33,839 bases of DNA from Planctomycetota bacterium (lineage in GTDB: Bacteria; Planctomycetota; UBA8108; UBA1146). Made by a program: the position numbers and the translations under genes. The DNA lies in the NCBI GenBank assembly GCA_012960845.1, contig DUAN01000078.1, positions 1 through 33,839 on the forward strand, given 5' to 3'. The notes beneath the pieces were generated by a model that saw nothing but the letters and a program-made list of their open reading frames with translations, was not told the DNA's origin and searched no databases. Shown here one piece after another: positions 1 through 7,423 of the stretch (the stretch's first letter is position 1; every line of letters starts with the position of its first letter).

Positions 1-1
1 G

Positions 2-997
2 TGGCGCGGCGTGGGAGATCCATATGCGATCTGGCTCTCCGAGGTGATGCTGCAGCAAACCCGTGTTGCGACGGTGATTCCCTACTGGAATCGATTCATC
101 AAACAATTCCCCGATCCAGCAGCACTGGCCGAAGCCCCTCTCGATGAAGTGCTCGAGCTGTGGGCAGGTCTCGGATACTACTCCCGCGGACGAAACCTCC
201 ATGCCGCGGCAAAGCAGATCGTCGAACTCCACCACGGCTCCTTTCCGCGCGATCCGCAACAGATACGCCAGTTGCCGGGAATCGGTGAGTACACCACCGC
301 AGCGATCTGCAGCATCGCTTTTGATGTACCGATGGCGGTGATCGATGGCAACGTCGAGCGAGTGCTGTGTCGCTATCTCTGCCTGGATGGGGATCATCGT
401 AAAGGCGCCGCACGAACTCTTCTCCGCGAAGCCGCGGAGTTGGCCCTCGACAGGGCACACCCTGGCGATCACAACCAGGCGATGATGGATCTGGGACGAA
501 CCACCTGTACTCCTCGATCTCCCGATTGCAGTTCGTGCCCGCTCGCCACCGGTTGCGGCGCATACGCCAGCGGCGACCCCACCCGCTGGCCGCTACCGAA
601 GGTCAGGCGCGCCAACGAAGAGCAGTGGTGGGCGACTGCAGTGGTCGTGACCCGACAAGAAGTACTGCTGTGGCCCAACTCCGGTGAACTTCTCAACGGC
701 CACATGGGCACACCAATGGTTCGCCTCGATGGTCCCGACGGCGATGCGAAGTTCGAACTGTTGAGGCTGTTCAAGACTCTCGCCATCGATGCCCCCGAAC
801 TGATCGGGTATGCCGATCGGTTCCAGCATTCCATCACACATCGAAAACTACAGGTCTCTCCCCTGGTCTACCGCTGGAACCGGAGCATTCCAGAGGGGGT
901 CAAACTACTCCCTCTCGATGCCGCCCATCGGGTCCCGGCACTCCATCGCAAGGCGATCGATGCGACCAAGGAACTACTGCTGGAGACCACGTCATGA
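2..997 (+). CDS. mutY: A/G-specific adenine glycosylase MutY, 5' end cut off by window
   Basis: Base-excision repair glycosylase that removes adenine mispaired with guanine or 8-oxoguanine. The frame is open from base 2 (W-R-G before V-G-DPYAIW), matching the family's PWR..dPY N-terminus, so the GTG at base 11 is probably not the true start and only a short N-terminal piece is missing. Seen: SEVMLQQT with the catalytic Glu, helix-hairpin-helix LPGIGEYTTAA, VIDGNVERVL with the catalytic Asp, the [4Fe-4S] ligands C-x6-C-x2-C-x5-C in CTPRSPDCSSCPLATGC, and a C-terminal NUDIX-like 8-oxoG recognition domain starting near WWATAVVV. The stop overlaps the next start as ATGA (994-997), implying translational coupling with the DDAH-like gene. 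Identity is secure; the incomplete 5' end is a window artefact. Confidence 0.95.
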   Translation, partial: WRGVGDPYAIWLSEVMLQQTRVATVIPYWNRFIKQFPDPAALAEAPLDEVLELWAGLGYYSRGRNLHAAAKQIVELHHGSFPRDPQQIRQLPGIGEYTTAAICSIAFDVPMAVIDGNVERVLCRYLCLDGDHRKGAARTLLREAAELALDRAHPGDHNQAMMDLGRTTCTPRSPDCSSCPLATGCGAYASGDPTRWPLPKVRRANEEQWWATAVVVTRQEVLLWPNSGELLNGHMGTPMVRLDGPDGDAKFELLRLFKTLAIDAPELIGYADRFQHSITHRKLQVSPLVYRWNRSIPEGVKLLPLDAAHRVPALHRKAIDATKELLLETTS

Positions 998-1905
998 ATC
1001 ACTCGCCGATCGCTACCGCAGAGCAATGGAGAGCCTCACCGCGTCGCCGAACACCCGACGAGGTACCGGTGAGCGGTGCATTGATGTGCCCACCCGATCA
1101 TTTCGATGTGATCGATGTTCGAAATGCCCACATGAGCGCTCATGTCGGCCAGATCGATGTAGCAGCCGCTCGCTCCCAGTGGAACTCGCTGGCAGAGGCC
1201 ATCGATGCGATGGGGCTCGATGTCCATCTGCTCGATCCTCCGAAAGGCCTGGTGGATGCAGTATTCACCGCCAATCCCTCGCTGGTCAGCGTCGATGACT
1301 GCGGCCAACCGGTCGCCATCATCGGGAGAATGGATCACCCCGACCGTCGGCCAGAGAGTGCGTTGCACCGGAGCCGATTGCGCCAGCTGGGAATCCGCTG
1401 CCTCGACATCGAAGCCGCTACTGCGGGGGTCTGGGAAGGCAATGGAGACACTCTCAAGCACCCGGGTCTGTCACTTCTGTGGTGTGGTGTGGGCATGAGG
1501 AGTCAGCTCGAATGCCATCTTGAAGTGGGTCGAATGACCGGCCACGAGCTCGCCATTCTTCACCTCCCCGATCCGTGCTTCTATCACCTCGACACGGCAT
1601 TGGCGATGTTGCGCGAGGATTGTGTAGCCGTGGTCAGGAGTGCCTTCGACTCCGACGGAATCGAACTGCTGGAGAGTGCCTTTGACCAACTGATCGAGGT
1701 CGACCAGCAGGAGGCCCGCGATCAACTGGCGGGAAATCTCTGGTGTCCAGACGGCCTGCACGTACTGATGCCCGCCGGGGCGCCCATCACCGCTGGCAGG
1801 CTGTCGAAGCATGGATTCGTTGTGACCGAGATCGAGACGGGCGAGTTCTTGAAATCCGGAGGTAGCGTGTTTTGCATGAGGCAGGAGATCCGTGAGCCCG
1901 TCTGA
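994..1905 (+). CDS. DDAH-like / arginine dihydrolase-like amidinotransferase-fold hydrolase
   Basis: Member of the guanidino-group-modifying (pentein) superfamily, closest by eye to dimethylarginine dimethylaminohydrolases and related arginine hydrolases. Seen in 303 residues: ALMCPPDHFDVIDVRNAHM near 29-47, GLVDAVFTANP near 85-95, WEGNGD at 147-152, a candidate catalytic His in FYHLDT (H198) and a C-terminal candidate nucleophile in KSGGSVFCM (C294). These match the family's His/Cys catalytic arrangement. Start ATG overlaps the mutY stop by 4 nt, and its 3' end overlaps the UDG-like gene by 14 nt, so the three are probably co-transcribed. The substrate (methylarginine, arginine or another guanidine) cannot be decided from sequence alone, and the link to DNA repair neighbours is unexplained. 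Confidence 0.8.
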   Translation: MNHSPIATAEQWRASPRRRTPDEVPVSGALMCPPDHFDVIDVRNAHMSAHVGQIDVAAARSQWNSLAEAIDAMGLDVHLLDPPKGLVDAVFTANPSLVSVDDCGQPVAIIGRMDHPDRRPESALHRSRLRQLGIRCLDIEAATAGVWEGNGDTLKHPGLSLLWCGVGMRSQLECHLEVGRMTGHELAILHLPDPCFYHLDTALAMLREDCVAVVRSAFDSDGIELLESAFDQLIEVDQQEARDQLAGNLWCPDGLHVLMPAGAPITAGRLSKHGFVVTEIETGEFLKSGGSVFCMRQEIREPV

Positions 1906-2554
1906 TTTCGAGACCCGTGTCGCCCAGTTGATTCGCCTGGTCAGAAAGCCCGCCCCACAAGGGGTCTTCAACCCATGGCACGACCGGGATGAGGATCTGG
2001 ATCTTCCTCGTGCGCCGAAGATTCGATCGGACAATCTCGCTCACTACCTCAAAGCCCATCGAGGAGCTCAGGCAGTGCTGGTCGGCGAAGCGGCAGGCTG
2101 GGCCGGCTGCCGATTCACCGGCATCCCCTTCACCGGAGAAAACCTACTGGCCGGGCCAGAAGCGCTGGAATGGACCACCGGGCTTCCCTTGAGGAGATCA
2201 TCGATTCGAGAGGCACCCTACAAGGAGCGTTCCGCCACCGTCGTCTGGGGAGAACTTGCCGGTGACCGGCGAATCGTGCTGTGGAATGCCGTGCCCTGGC
2301 ACCCGCATCGGCCCGGCGAACCACTCACCAACCGGAAGCCCACCCGTAGTGATCAGGAGGCGGGGCGGGTGATCCTGATGAAGTACCTGGAAATCTTCGA
2401 AAATGCGCGGCCGGTAGCGATCGGACGGGTCTCCCAGGAAGTTCTGCGGAAAATGGGCATCGAAGCGGAATACATCCGCCACCCTTCGATGGGAGGACAC
2501 CACAAATTCCGCCAAGGGGTGCGTCAACTACAAGAGGATCTCACTCCTGCTTGA
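1892..2554 (+). CDS. Uracil-DNA glycosylase superfamily protein
   Basis: Probable base-excision DNA glycosylase of the UDG fold, 220 residues. Seen: motif 1 region LVGEAAGWAGCRFTGIPFTGE-like at 63-83 (key GEA..G..G....GIPFTG), NAVPWHPH at 132-139 followed by NRKPT, and the C-terminal DNA-intercalation motif RHPSMGG at 196-202. This pattern resembles the less-studied UDG-like subgroups with TGIPFT rather than classical Ung (GQDPYH). Start GTG at 1892 has AGGAG 4 nt upstream, lies inside the preceding gene and makes a 14-nt overlap. It is convergent with efp and the two 3' ends overlap by 14 nt (2541-2554), leaving no room for a dedicated terminator. Base specificity is not known. Confidence 0.8.
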   Translation: MSPSDFETRVAQLIRLVRKPAPQGVFNPWHDRDEDLDLPRAPKIRSDNLAHYLKAHRGAQAVLVGEAAGWAGCRFTGIPFTGENLLAGPEALEWTTGLPLRRSSIREAPYKERSATVVWGELAGDRRIVLWNAVPWHPHRPGEPLTNRKPTRSDQEAGRVILMKYLEIFENARPVAIGRVSQEVLRKMGIEAEYIRHPSMGGHHKFRQGVRQLQEDLTPA

Positions 2555-3110
2555 CCCGCTCGATGAAGTCTCCAGTCTCGGTGGAGATCTTGACCAGATC
2601 TCCCTCGGTCACGTGATTGGGAATCTTCACCTGAAGTCCGGTCTCCAGCGTTGCCGGCTTGAACACGTTATTGACCGAGTCTCCCTTGAATCCTGGTTCC
2701 GTCTCGGTGATCTGCAGGATCACCGCTGGAGGGAGATTGACCGAGATCGATTTCCCCTCGTAAAAGGTCACCACGACATGCTCGTTGTGCTTCACGTACG
2801 GCATCAGATCCCCGACGAAATCGGTATGTAACTGATACTGCTCGAAGTCCTCGGTATCCATGAAGATGAAGAAGTCACCCTCTGGATAGAGGTATTCACA
2901 GTCCTTCTTGTCGAGGTAAGCGGTTTCCACCTTGTCGGCAGATCGAAAGCGGTGAGTGATGTGATCGCCTCGCTGGAGGTTCTTCAACTTGGCCTGGACC
3001 GCTCCGCCCCCCTTGGAGAGTTTCTTCTGCTCCAGTTTGATACAGACCCACAGAGCGTCCTCGAAAATGATCACCTGGCCAACCTTCAGTTGGGTCGCTG
3101 GAACTCCCAT
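2541..3110 (-). CDS. efp: Elongation factor P
   Basis: Translation factor that relieves ribosome stalling at polyproline stretches. Length 189 residues is normal. Seen: N-terminal KOW-like domain with the exposed loop LSKGGGAV in which K33 aligns with the residue modified in other bacteria (PGKG loop), then AKLKNL, and the central and C-terminal OB domains ending with the family signature around DSVNNVFKPATLETGLQVKIP and TGDFIERV. The loop is LSKGGG rather than PGKG, so the modification chemistry cannot be guessed from EarP or EpmA rules. The start ATG has GAGGAGAGGG 6 nt upstream. A candidate sigma70-type promoter lies at 3175-3203. Two M16-type genes of the ymfF/ymfH kind are close by on the same strand. 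Confidence 0.96.
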   Translation of the reverse strand: MGVPATQLKVGQVIIFEDALWVCIKLEQKKLSKGGGAVQAKLKNLQRGDHITHRFRSADKVETAYLDKKDCEYLYPEGDFFIFMDTEDFEQYQLHTDFVGDLMPYVKHNEHVVVTFYEGKSISVNLPPAVILQITETEPGFKGDSVNNVFKPATLETGLQVKIPNHVTEGDLVKISTETGDFIERVKQE

Positions 3111-3174
3111 CTCGATCCCTCTCCTCTACTCGTGCACTCGAGCACGGCCATTCGCTGAATCACACCACTTGCAG

Positions 3175-3203
3175 AGCATACCACGAGCACCCGATGATGC
3201 GAA
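3175..3203 (-). promoter_or_regulatory. Candidate sigma70-type promoter for efp
   Basis: On the minus strand TTCGCA (3203-3198) and TATGCT (3180-3175) are separated by exactly 17 nt, each matching 4 of 6 consensus bases. It lies about 65 nt upstream of the efp ATG, within the 119-nt gap after the symporter gene. This suggests efp can be transcribed independently of the upstream operon. It is a by-eye match only. Confidence 0.35.
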
Positions 3204-3229
3204 TCTCACATGCATCGGTACATCCGAAA

Positions 3230-4816
3230 TCAAGTTGGGTCGGTAACCGCTCCATCACCGAGCCCTGTCTCCCCCTCTTTCGAGGCGATGATGGCGGTGC
3301 CGACGGTGTCGCTCCAAACATTGACCACCGTCCGGCACATGTCGAGAGGTCGATCGACTGCCAGCAAGAGCGCCGCTCCCTCGAGCGGCAACTTCAATGC
3401 ACTGAGAATCGTCAACATCATCACCAACCCTGCCGAGGGGATTCCGGCCGCCCCGATGGAAGCGAGAAACGCCGCCATGACCACCGTCACCTGAGCACTG
3501 AAGCTCAGTACGAAGTCTCCTGCGCTGGCGTAATACTGGGCCAGAAAAACCACCCCGATGCACTCGTACAGTGCGGTGCCATCCATGTTCACCGTGGCAC
3601 CCAGAGGTGCGACAAAGGACGATGTTCGATTCGAAACGCCGCCGCGCTTTTTCAGAATATTGAGCGTGGTGGGCAAGGTCATCGAGGAGGATGAAGTGGA
3701 GAAGGCCGTCATCAGAGCAGGGCTCATCGCGCGTACCCACTTCAGTGGGGACACTCCTCCGACCACCTTCAGCAGCAGCGGCAATATCACACAACTATGG
3801 ATGATCAATGCCAGCATCACCGTCAACATGTAGGCCCCGAGGGGTTTGAACACATCGAAACCGGTCTCGCCGACGACCTTTACCAGCAAGCAGAAAACTC
3901 CGTAAGGGACCAGCAACATCACCCACGAGGCCATCCTCATCACCACAGCAAATGCCGACCCGAACAGGTCCAGCATGAAGTTGCGTGGTTTCTCAGCCAC
4001 CTTGGTGATGAAGAAGCCAAACAACAGCGAGAAGAAGATCACCTGGAGCATGTTGCCGTTCCCGGTGAAGGCATTGAATGCGTTCTCCGGCACCATCCTG
4101 CGCAAGATATCGAGCCAGTTCTCGCTTCTCTGACCGAAGTCTGCATCGGGTGAGATTCCGAGGCGTGCTCCGATACCAGGCTGAAGAATGTTGACCAGCA
4201 ACATTCCGAGCCCCACGGCGAGAAACGATGTGGTGGCGTAATAGCCGAAGGTACGACCGCCCATCCGACCGAAATCTGATCCACCTCCGAGGCCGGCGAC
4301 TCCGGTCACGATCGAGGTCACCACCAGTGGCATGATCAGCATCTTGAGCAATCTCATGAAGATGTCCGCGACGAACTTGAATGGAGCTAGCCAGCGCGCT
4401 CGTGTGGATTGTGGATCGAGGGCCACCAGCGCCGATCGTTTATTGCCGGAGACCAGTTCGATGGTCGCCACACCTCCGGCGCCGCGCTGCTCGAGGAACT
4501 CGGTCAGTGCCTCGGCCGAGGTGATCTCCGCACCCTTTTCGTCATCCATTCCGGCATTGACCGTGATGCGTTTCACCACATCACCAACCTGCAGACCTTC
4601 GGAGGCATTTCTTCCCTTGGGCAACAGGTCTTGCACCAGAGCATCGACACGGATTCCCACCGGCACCCCATCGACGACCACCGGTTGAGGATCAAACCGA
4701 ACACCCACGGTCCCGGGACCATCGGTAAATCGCTGGAGGGCAAAACCCACCACGACTCCTGCGATAAGCCAGAGAAGAATCTTCCAGTGCTGCTTCATCT
4801 TGAAACCCACTCTCAT
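3230..4816 (-). CDS. Dicarboxylate/amino acid:cation symporter (DAACS family) with PDZ-like insertion
   Basis: Inner-membrane sodium or proton symporter of the GltP/DctA/GltPh type, 528 residues, about 100 longer than usual. TM1 is at about 11-27 (WKILLWLIAGVVVGFAL). Residues about 50-135 form an extra soluble domain with PDZ-like features (GLQVGDVVKRITV, then LTEFLEQRGAGGVATIEL). The canonical transporter resumes at about 147. Family signatures: the serine-rich SSSSMTLPTTL, GATVNMDGTALYE, the re-entrant loop GIPSAGLVM, and VDRPLDMCRTVVNVWSD. Substrate could be glutamate, aspartate or C4-dicarboxylates. ATG at 4816 begins 1 nt after the stop of the M16 gene; ATG at 4798 (MKQHWK) is an alternative start. 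TM1 topology would place the insertion on the periplasmic face. Confidence 0.9.
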   Translation of the reverse strand: MRVGFKMKQHWKILLWLIAGVVVGFALQRFTDGPGTVGVRFDPQPVVVDGVPVGIRVDALVQDLLPKGRNASEGLQVGDVVKRITVNAGMDDEKGAEITSAEALTEFLEQRGAGGVATIELVSGNKRSALVALDPQSTRARWLAPFKFVADIFMRLLKMLIMPLVVTSIVTGVAGLGGGSDFGRMGGRTFGYYATTSFLAVGLGMLLVNILQPGIGARLGISPDADFGQRSENWLDILRRMVPENAFNAFTGNGNMLQVIFFSLLFGFFITKVAEKPRNFMLDLFGSAFAVVMRMASWVMLLVPYGVFCLLVKVVGETGFDVFKPLGAYMLTVMLALIIHSCVILPLLLKVVGGVSPLKWVRAMSPALMTAFSTSSSSMTLPTTLNILKKRGGVSNRTSSFVAPLGATVNMDGTALYECIGVVFLAQYYASAGDFVLSFSAQVTVVMAAFLASIGAAGIPSAGLVMMLTILSALKLPLEGAALLLAVDRPLDMCRTVVNVWSDTVGTAIIASKEGETGLGDGAVTDPT

Positions 4817-4817
4817 T

Positions 4818-6113
4818 TCATGAGGTGACGATGGAAGAGGACATCTGATCGGGGATCAGGTGCTCCTGTAGCCGCTCCTCGACCTCTTTCGTGGTGATCT
4901 CTGCCAGCAAATCGACCACCTCGAAGGGGTCGCCGTCGAGGAACCGAGTTCCGCAATAACTGCCTGCGATGTGGTCGAGCGAGTTGAAAGCTCGAAGCAA
5001 GTACCCTATGGCGGAACGACGCTGACGTTCGATATCGACCGGATCGATCCCCACCTTGCGGATATTACCGACCTCTTCGCGAATCACATCGATGAGACGA
5101 TCGGGATCGGCCGAATCTCCGCCAGTTGCGGAATGCCCCACGTCCGAGTGAATCTGGTAGGAGGTAGCGAAGGAGTCGTCGATCAGATCCTTGCGGTACA
5201 ACTCCTCGAACAACGGGCCACTCTGACCGAAGACACATTCGAGCATCACTTCCGTGACCAACTCCTTGCGCATCAGGTCCCGCCCACCGATTCCAGGGTG
5301 GAGGTCCTTCCACCCCAGTAACACTTTCGATCGTCCCACCTGCATCTGCTGGCGAACCTGCTGCTGTGCCGGGGCAGCGGGCTCCTCGGTGAGGATCTTC
5401 TCCACTGCAGGTGCCGGCCCGAGATCCTGTTCCGACAACAGCCTTCCAGCCGCCTCGAAAAAGGTCTCCTGATCCTCATCGGCCACTGCCAGGAGGATCA
5501 TATTCGATGGATGGTAAAAGGTGCTCCAGCATCGATCCAGCATCTGCGGCGTGATCCCTGCGATGGTCTGTTCGGTTCCAGCGATGTCCTTGGCCACGGG
5601 GTGGTTCTTGTAGAGCCCCGCCAGCAAGTTGAAGTAGACCCGCCAGCCAGGATTGTCGGCATACATCCGGATCTCCTGACCGATGATCCCCTTCTCCTTC
5701 TCGACATTCTCTGTCGTGAAATGGGGTTGCTGGACGAACCGAACCAGATGGTCGAGACAAGGAAAGAAGCCGTCGACGCAGGAGAACAGATAGGTGGTGC
5801 CGACAAAGCTGGTGAAGGCATTGGCGCTGGCACCCATGCGACTGAACTGAACAAAGGCGTCCTCTTCAGGGCCCTCGAACATCTTGTGTTCGAGGAAGTG
5901 TGCGACCCCATCGGGCAGCAGCACTTCCGGACCACCGTTGATTCGATAGCGATCATCGACACTGCCGAAGCGGGTCGAGAAACAGGCGTATCGACGCAGG
6001 TAGCCTGGCTTGCGACAAAAGGCGACGGTCGCACCACTGGCATGAGTCCGCTCGACGACCCGTTCGCCGAGGGTCGCATTCTCCAGGATGATTTCCTCAC
6101 CGATCCAGGTCAC
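4818..6113 (-). CDS. M16 zinc metallopeptidase, YmfH-like (active subunit)
   Basis: Insulinase-family (M16) peptidase of the compact 430-residue bacterial type. Seen: inverted zinc motif HFLEH at 72-76 (catalytic Glu 75, ligands His 72 and His 76), with a third ligand candidate E147 in KGIIGQEI about 71 residues later, as usual for HxxEH(x)~70-76E. MGASANAFTSFVGTTYLF is the normal substrate-edge strand, and an M16C-like C-terminal half follows. GTG at 6113 overlaps the stop of the upstream ymfF-like gene as GTGA, and GAGG lies 7 nt before it. Pairing of an active and an inactive M16 gene is typical for a heterodimer. NCBI-style naming, from memory, links the B. subtilis YmfF/YmfH pair to EF-P aminopentanol modification; here efp is one gene downstream. 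Peptidase substrate unknown. Confidence 0.88.
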   Translation of the reverse strand: MTWIGEEIILENATLGERVVERTHASGATVAFCRKPGYLRRYACFSTRFGSVDDRYRINGGPEVLLPDGVAHFLEHKMFEGPEEDAFVQFSRMGASANAFTSFVGTTYLFSCVDGFFPCLDHLVRFVQQPHFTTENVEKEKGIIGQEIRMYADNPGWRVYFNLLAGLYKNHPVAKDIAGTEQTIAGITPQMLDRCWSTFYHPSNMILLAVADEDQETFFEAAGRLLSEQDLGPAPAVEKILTEEPAAPAQQQVRQQMQVGRSKVLLGWKDLHPGIGGRDLMRKELVTEVMLECVFGQSGPLFEELYRKDLIDDSFATSYQIHSDVGHSATGGDSADPDRLIDVIREEVGNIRKVGIDPVDIERQRRSAIGYLLRAFNSLDHIAGSYCGTRFLDGDPFEVVDLLAEITTKEVEERLQEHLIPDQMSSSIVTS

Positions 6114-7423
6114 TGTACATCCTCTCTCTGATCATCCTCCGGAGAAAGCAGGTAGATCAGGTCGGTCTCGAGCCGGTTTGCCGCCTCGATGACCCCATCT
6201 CGAGTCACACATGAGACTCTCTCACGCAATCCATCGATGGTCGGGTCTCTCCCCACCAGTCGCGAGACCAGATCGAACTCTGCCAGGGAGGCGGGAGAAT
6301 CCTGGGTCATCCTCAGTCTCGAATCCCAGGCATCGAGGGTCATCTGGAACTCCTCGGCCGAGAACTCGCCTCTCTTCACCACATCGATCTGCTCGAGGAT
6401 GCTCTCGCGGGTCCGAGTTGCGGTATCCCCATCGATCCCGGCATTGACCAGCAACAATCCAGAGCTGCCATCGAAGAGAGAATTGACCGAGTAACAGAGG
6501 CTCTGCTTCTCCCTGACCTGGGTGAAGAGGCGCGAGTGCGGGAATCCACCGATCACTCCACTGGCGATCATCATCGATTCCTGAAGGGGGTCGCCATGGC
6601 CGGTGGAGGTTCGAAATGAAATCACCAGATTGGCCTGCTGCCCGTGGAAGTGTTCCTCCAGCTCTCGGACCTCGCCGGCACCCTTGCGCGGAAAGCGGTC
6701 GGCAAGAGTCGCCGTTTTCTGATCATGCCCGTCAAAGAGTGGAAGCAATATTTCGGTGAGCGAATCGGATCTGGCCTCGCCACTGAAATGCACATGCATC
6801 GGTGCACTCCCGATGGACTTCTTCCAATCTGCGGTGACCGACTCCGCGGTCGCTTGTTCGAGAGACTCGATGGTGCCGTACTCATGGAAGCGCCATGGTT
6901 CGCCATGACAGGTCTCTTCGATACAACGTTGCATCGCCCAGGAGCGCTTATCATCGAAGCGCCCCTCGATGCACCTGCGGTGCTGAGACACCTCGGAACT
7001 GACCGTATCTTCATCAAAACAACCCTCGACCAGGTGCGGCTGTAGGATCACTTCTCGAATGAACTCTACGGCATCGGAGAGCAAGGTCTCACCTCCAGGG
7101 AGGCGAGAATCTTCTGCAAACTCTGCATTGATCGTGACAATCTGCAGCTGCCCTGCTCGGTCGATCGAACCGCCGATCCCGAGCCCCCAGAGTTCTTCAC
7201 TTCTTCGACTGATTTCCCTCAACGAGGGGAAGGAGCGGGAGCCTCTCATCAGGCAGGAAGGAACCAGGCAATTCTGAGCCGCATCCGGTCCCATATTGTG
7301 GATCCACGAGACCCTCAGGCGGCTGGTCTTCCTTCTCGATTCCTGGCGGATGTGCAGCGAAGCACCGGGAGCGATCTCGCTCGACTCGAAGTCTGACCAG
7401 CCGGATGTTCCTGCGCGTGTCAA
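6110..7423 (-). CDS. M16-family protein without zinc motif, YmfF-like partner
   Basis: Probable non-catalytic partner of the adjacent M16 peptidase, 437 residues, nearly the same length as it. No HxxEH is visible at the expected place (around GPDAAQNCLVPSCLMRGS). The M16 fold is supported by the C-terminal half: HGQQANLVISFRT, then GGFPHSRLFTQVREKQSLCY, the R..Y substrate-binding-like segment seen in M16 proteins. I chose TTG at 7423-7421, which overlaps the aroF stop as TTGA and has GGGGAGG 4 nt upstream. A frame extension to 7573 runs deep into aroF and encodes nothing family-like. Overlap with both neighbours implies coupled translation. The organisation matches inactive/active M16 pairs elsewhere. 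Confidence 0.82.
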   Translation of the reverse strand: MTRAGTSGWSDFESSEIAPGASLHIRQESRRKTSRLRVSWIHNMGPDAAQNCLVPSCLMRGSRSFPSLREISRRSEELWGLGIGGSIDRAGQLQIVTINAEFAEDSRLPGGETLLSDAVEFIREVILQPHLVEGCFDEDTVSSEVSQHRRCIEGRFDDKRSWAMQRCIEETCHGEPWRFHEYGTIESLEQATAESVTADWKKSIGSAPMHVHFSGEARSDSLTEILLPLFDGHDQKTATLADRFPRKGAGEVRELEEHFHGQQANLVISFRTSTGHGDPLQESMMIASGVIGGFPHSRLFTQVREKQSLCYSVNSLFDGSSGLLLVNAGIDGDTATRTRESILEQIDVVKRGEFSAEEFQMTLDAWDSRLRMTQDSPASLAEFDLVSRLVGRDPTIDGLRERVSCVTRDGVIEAANRLETDLIYLLSPEDDQREDVQ

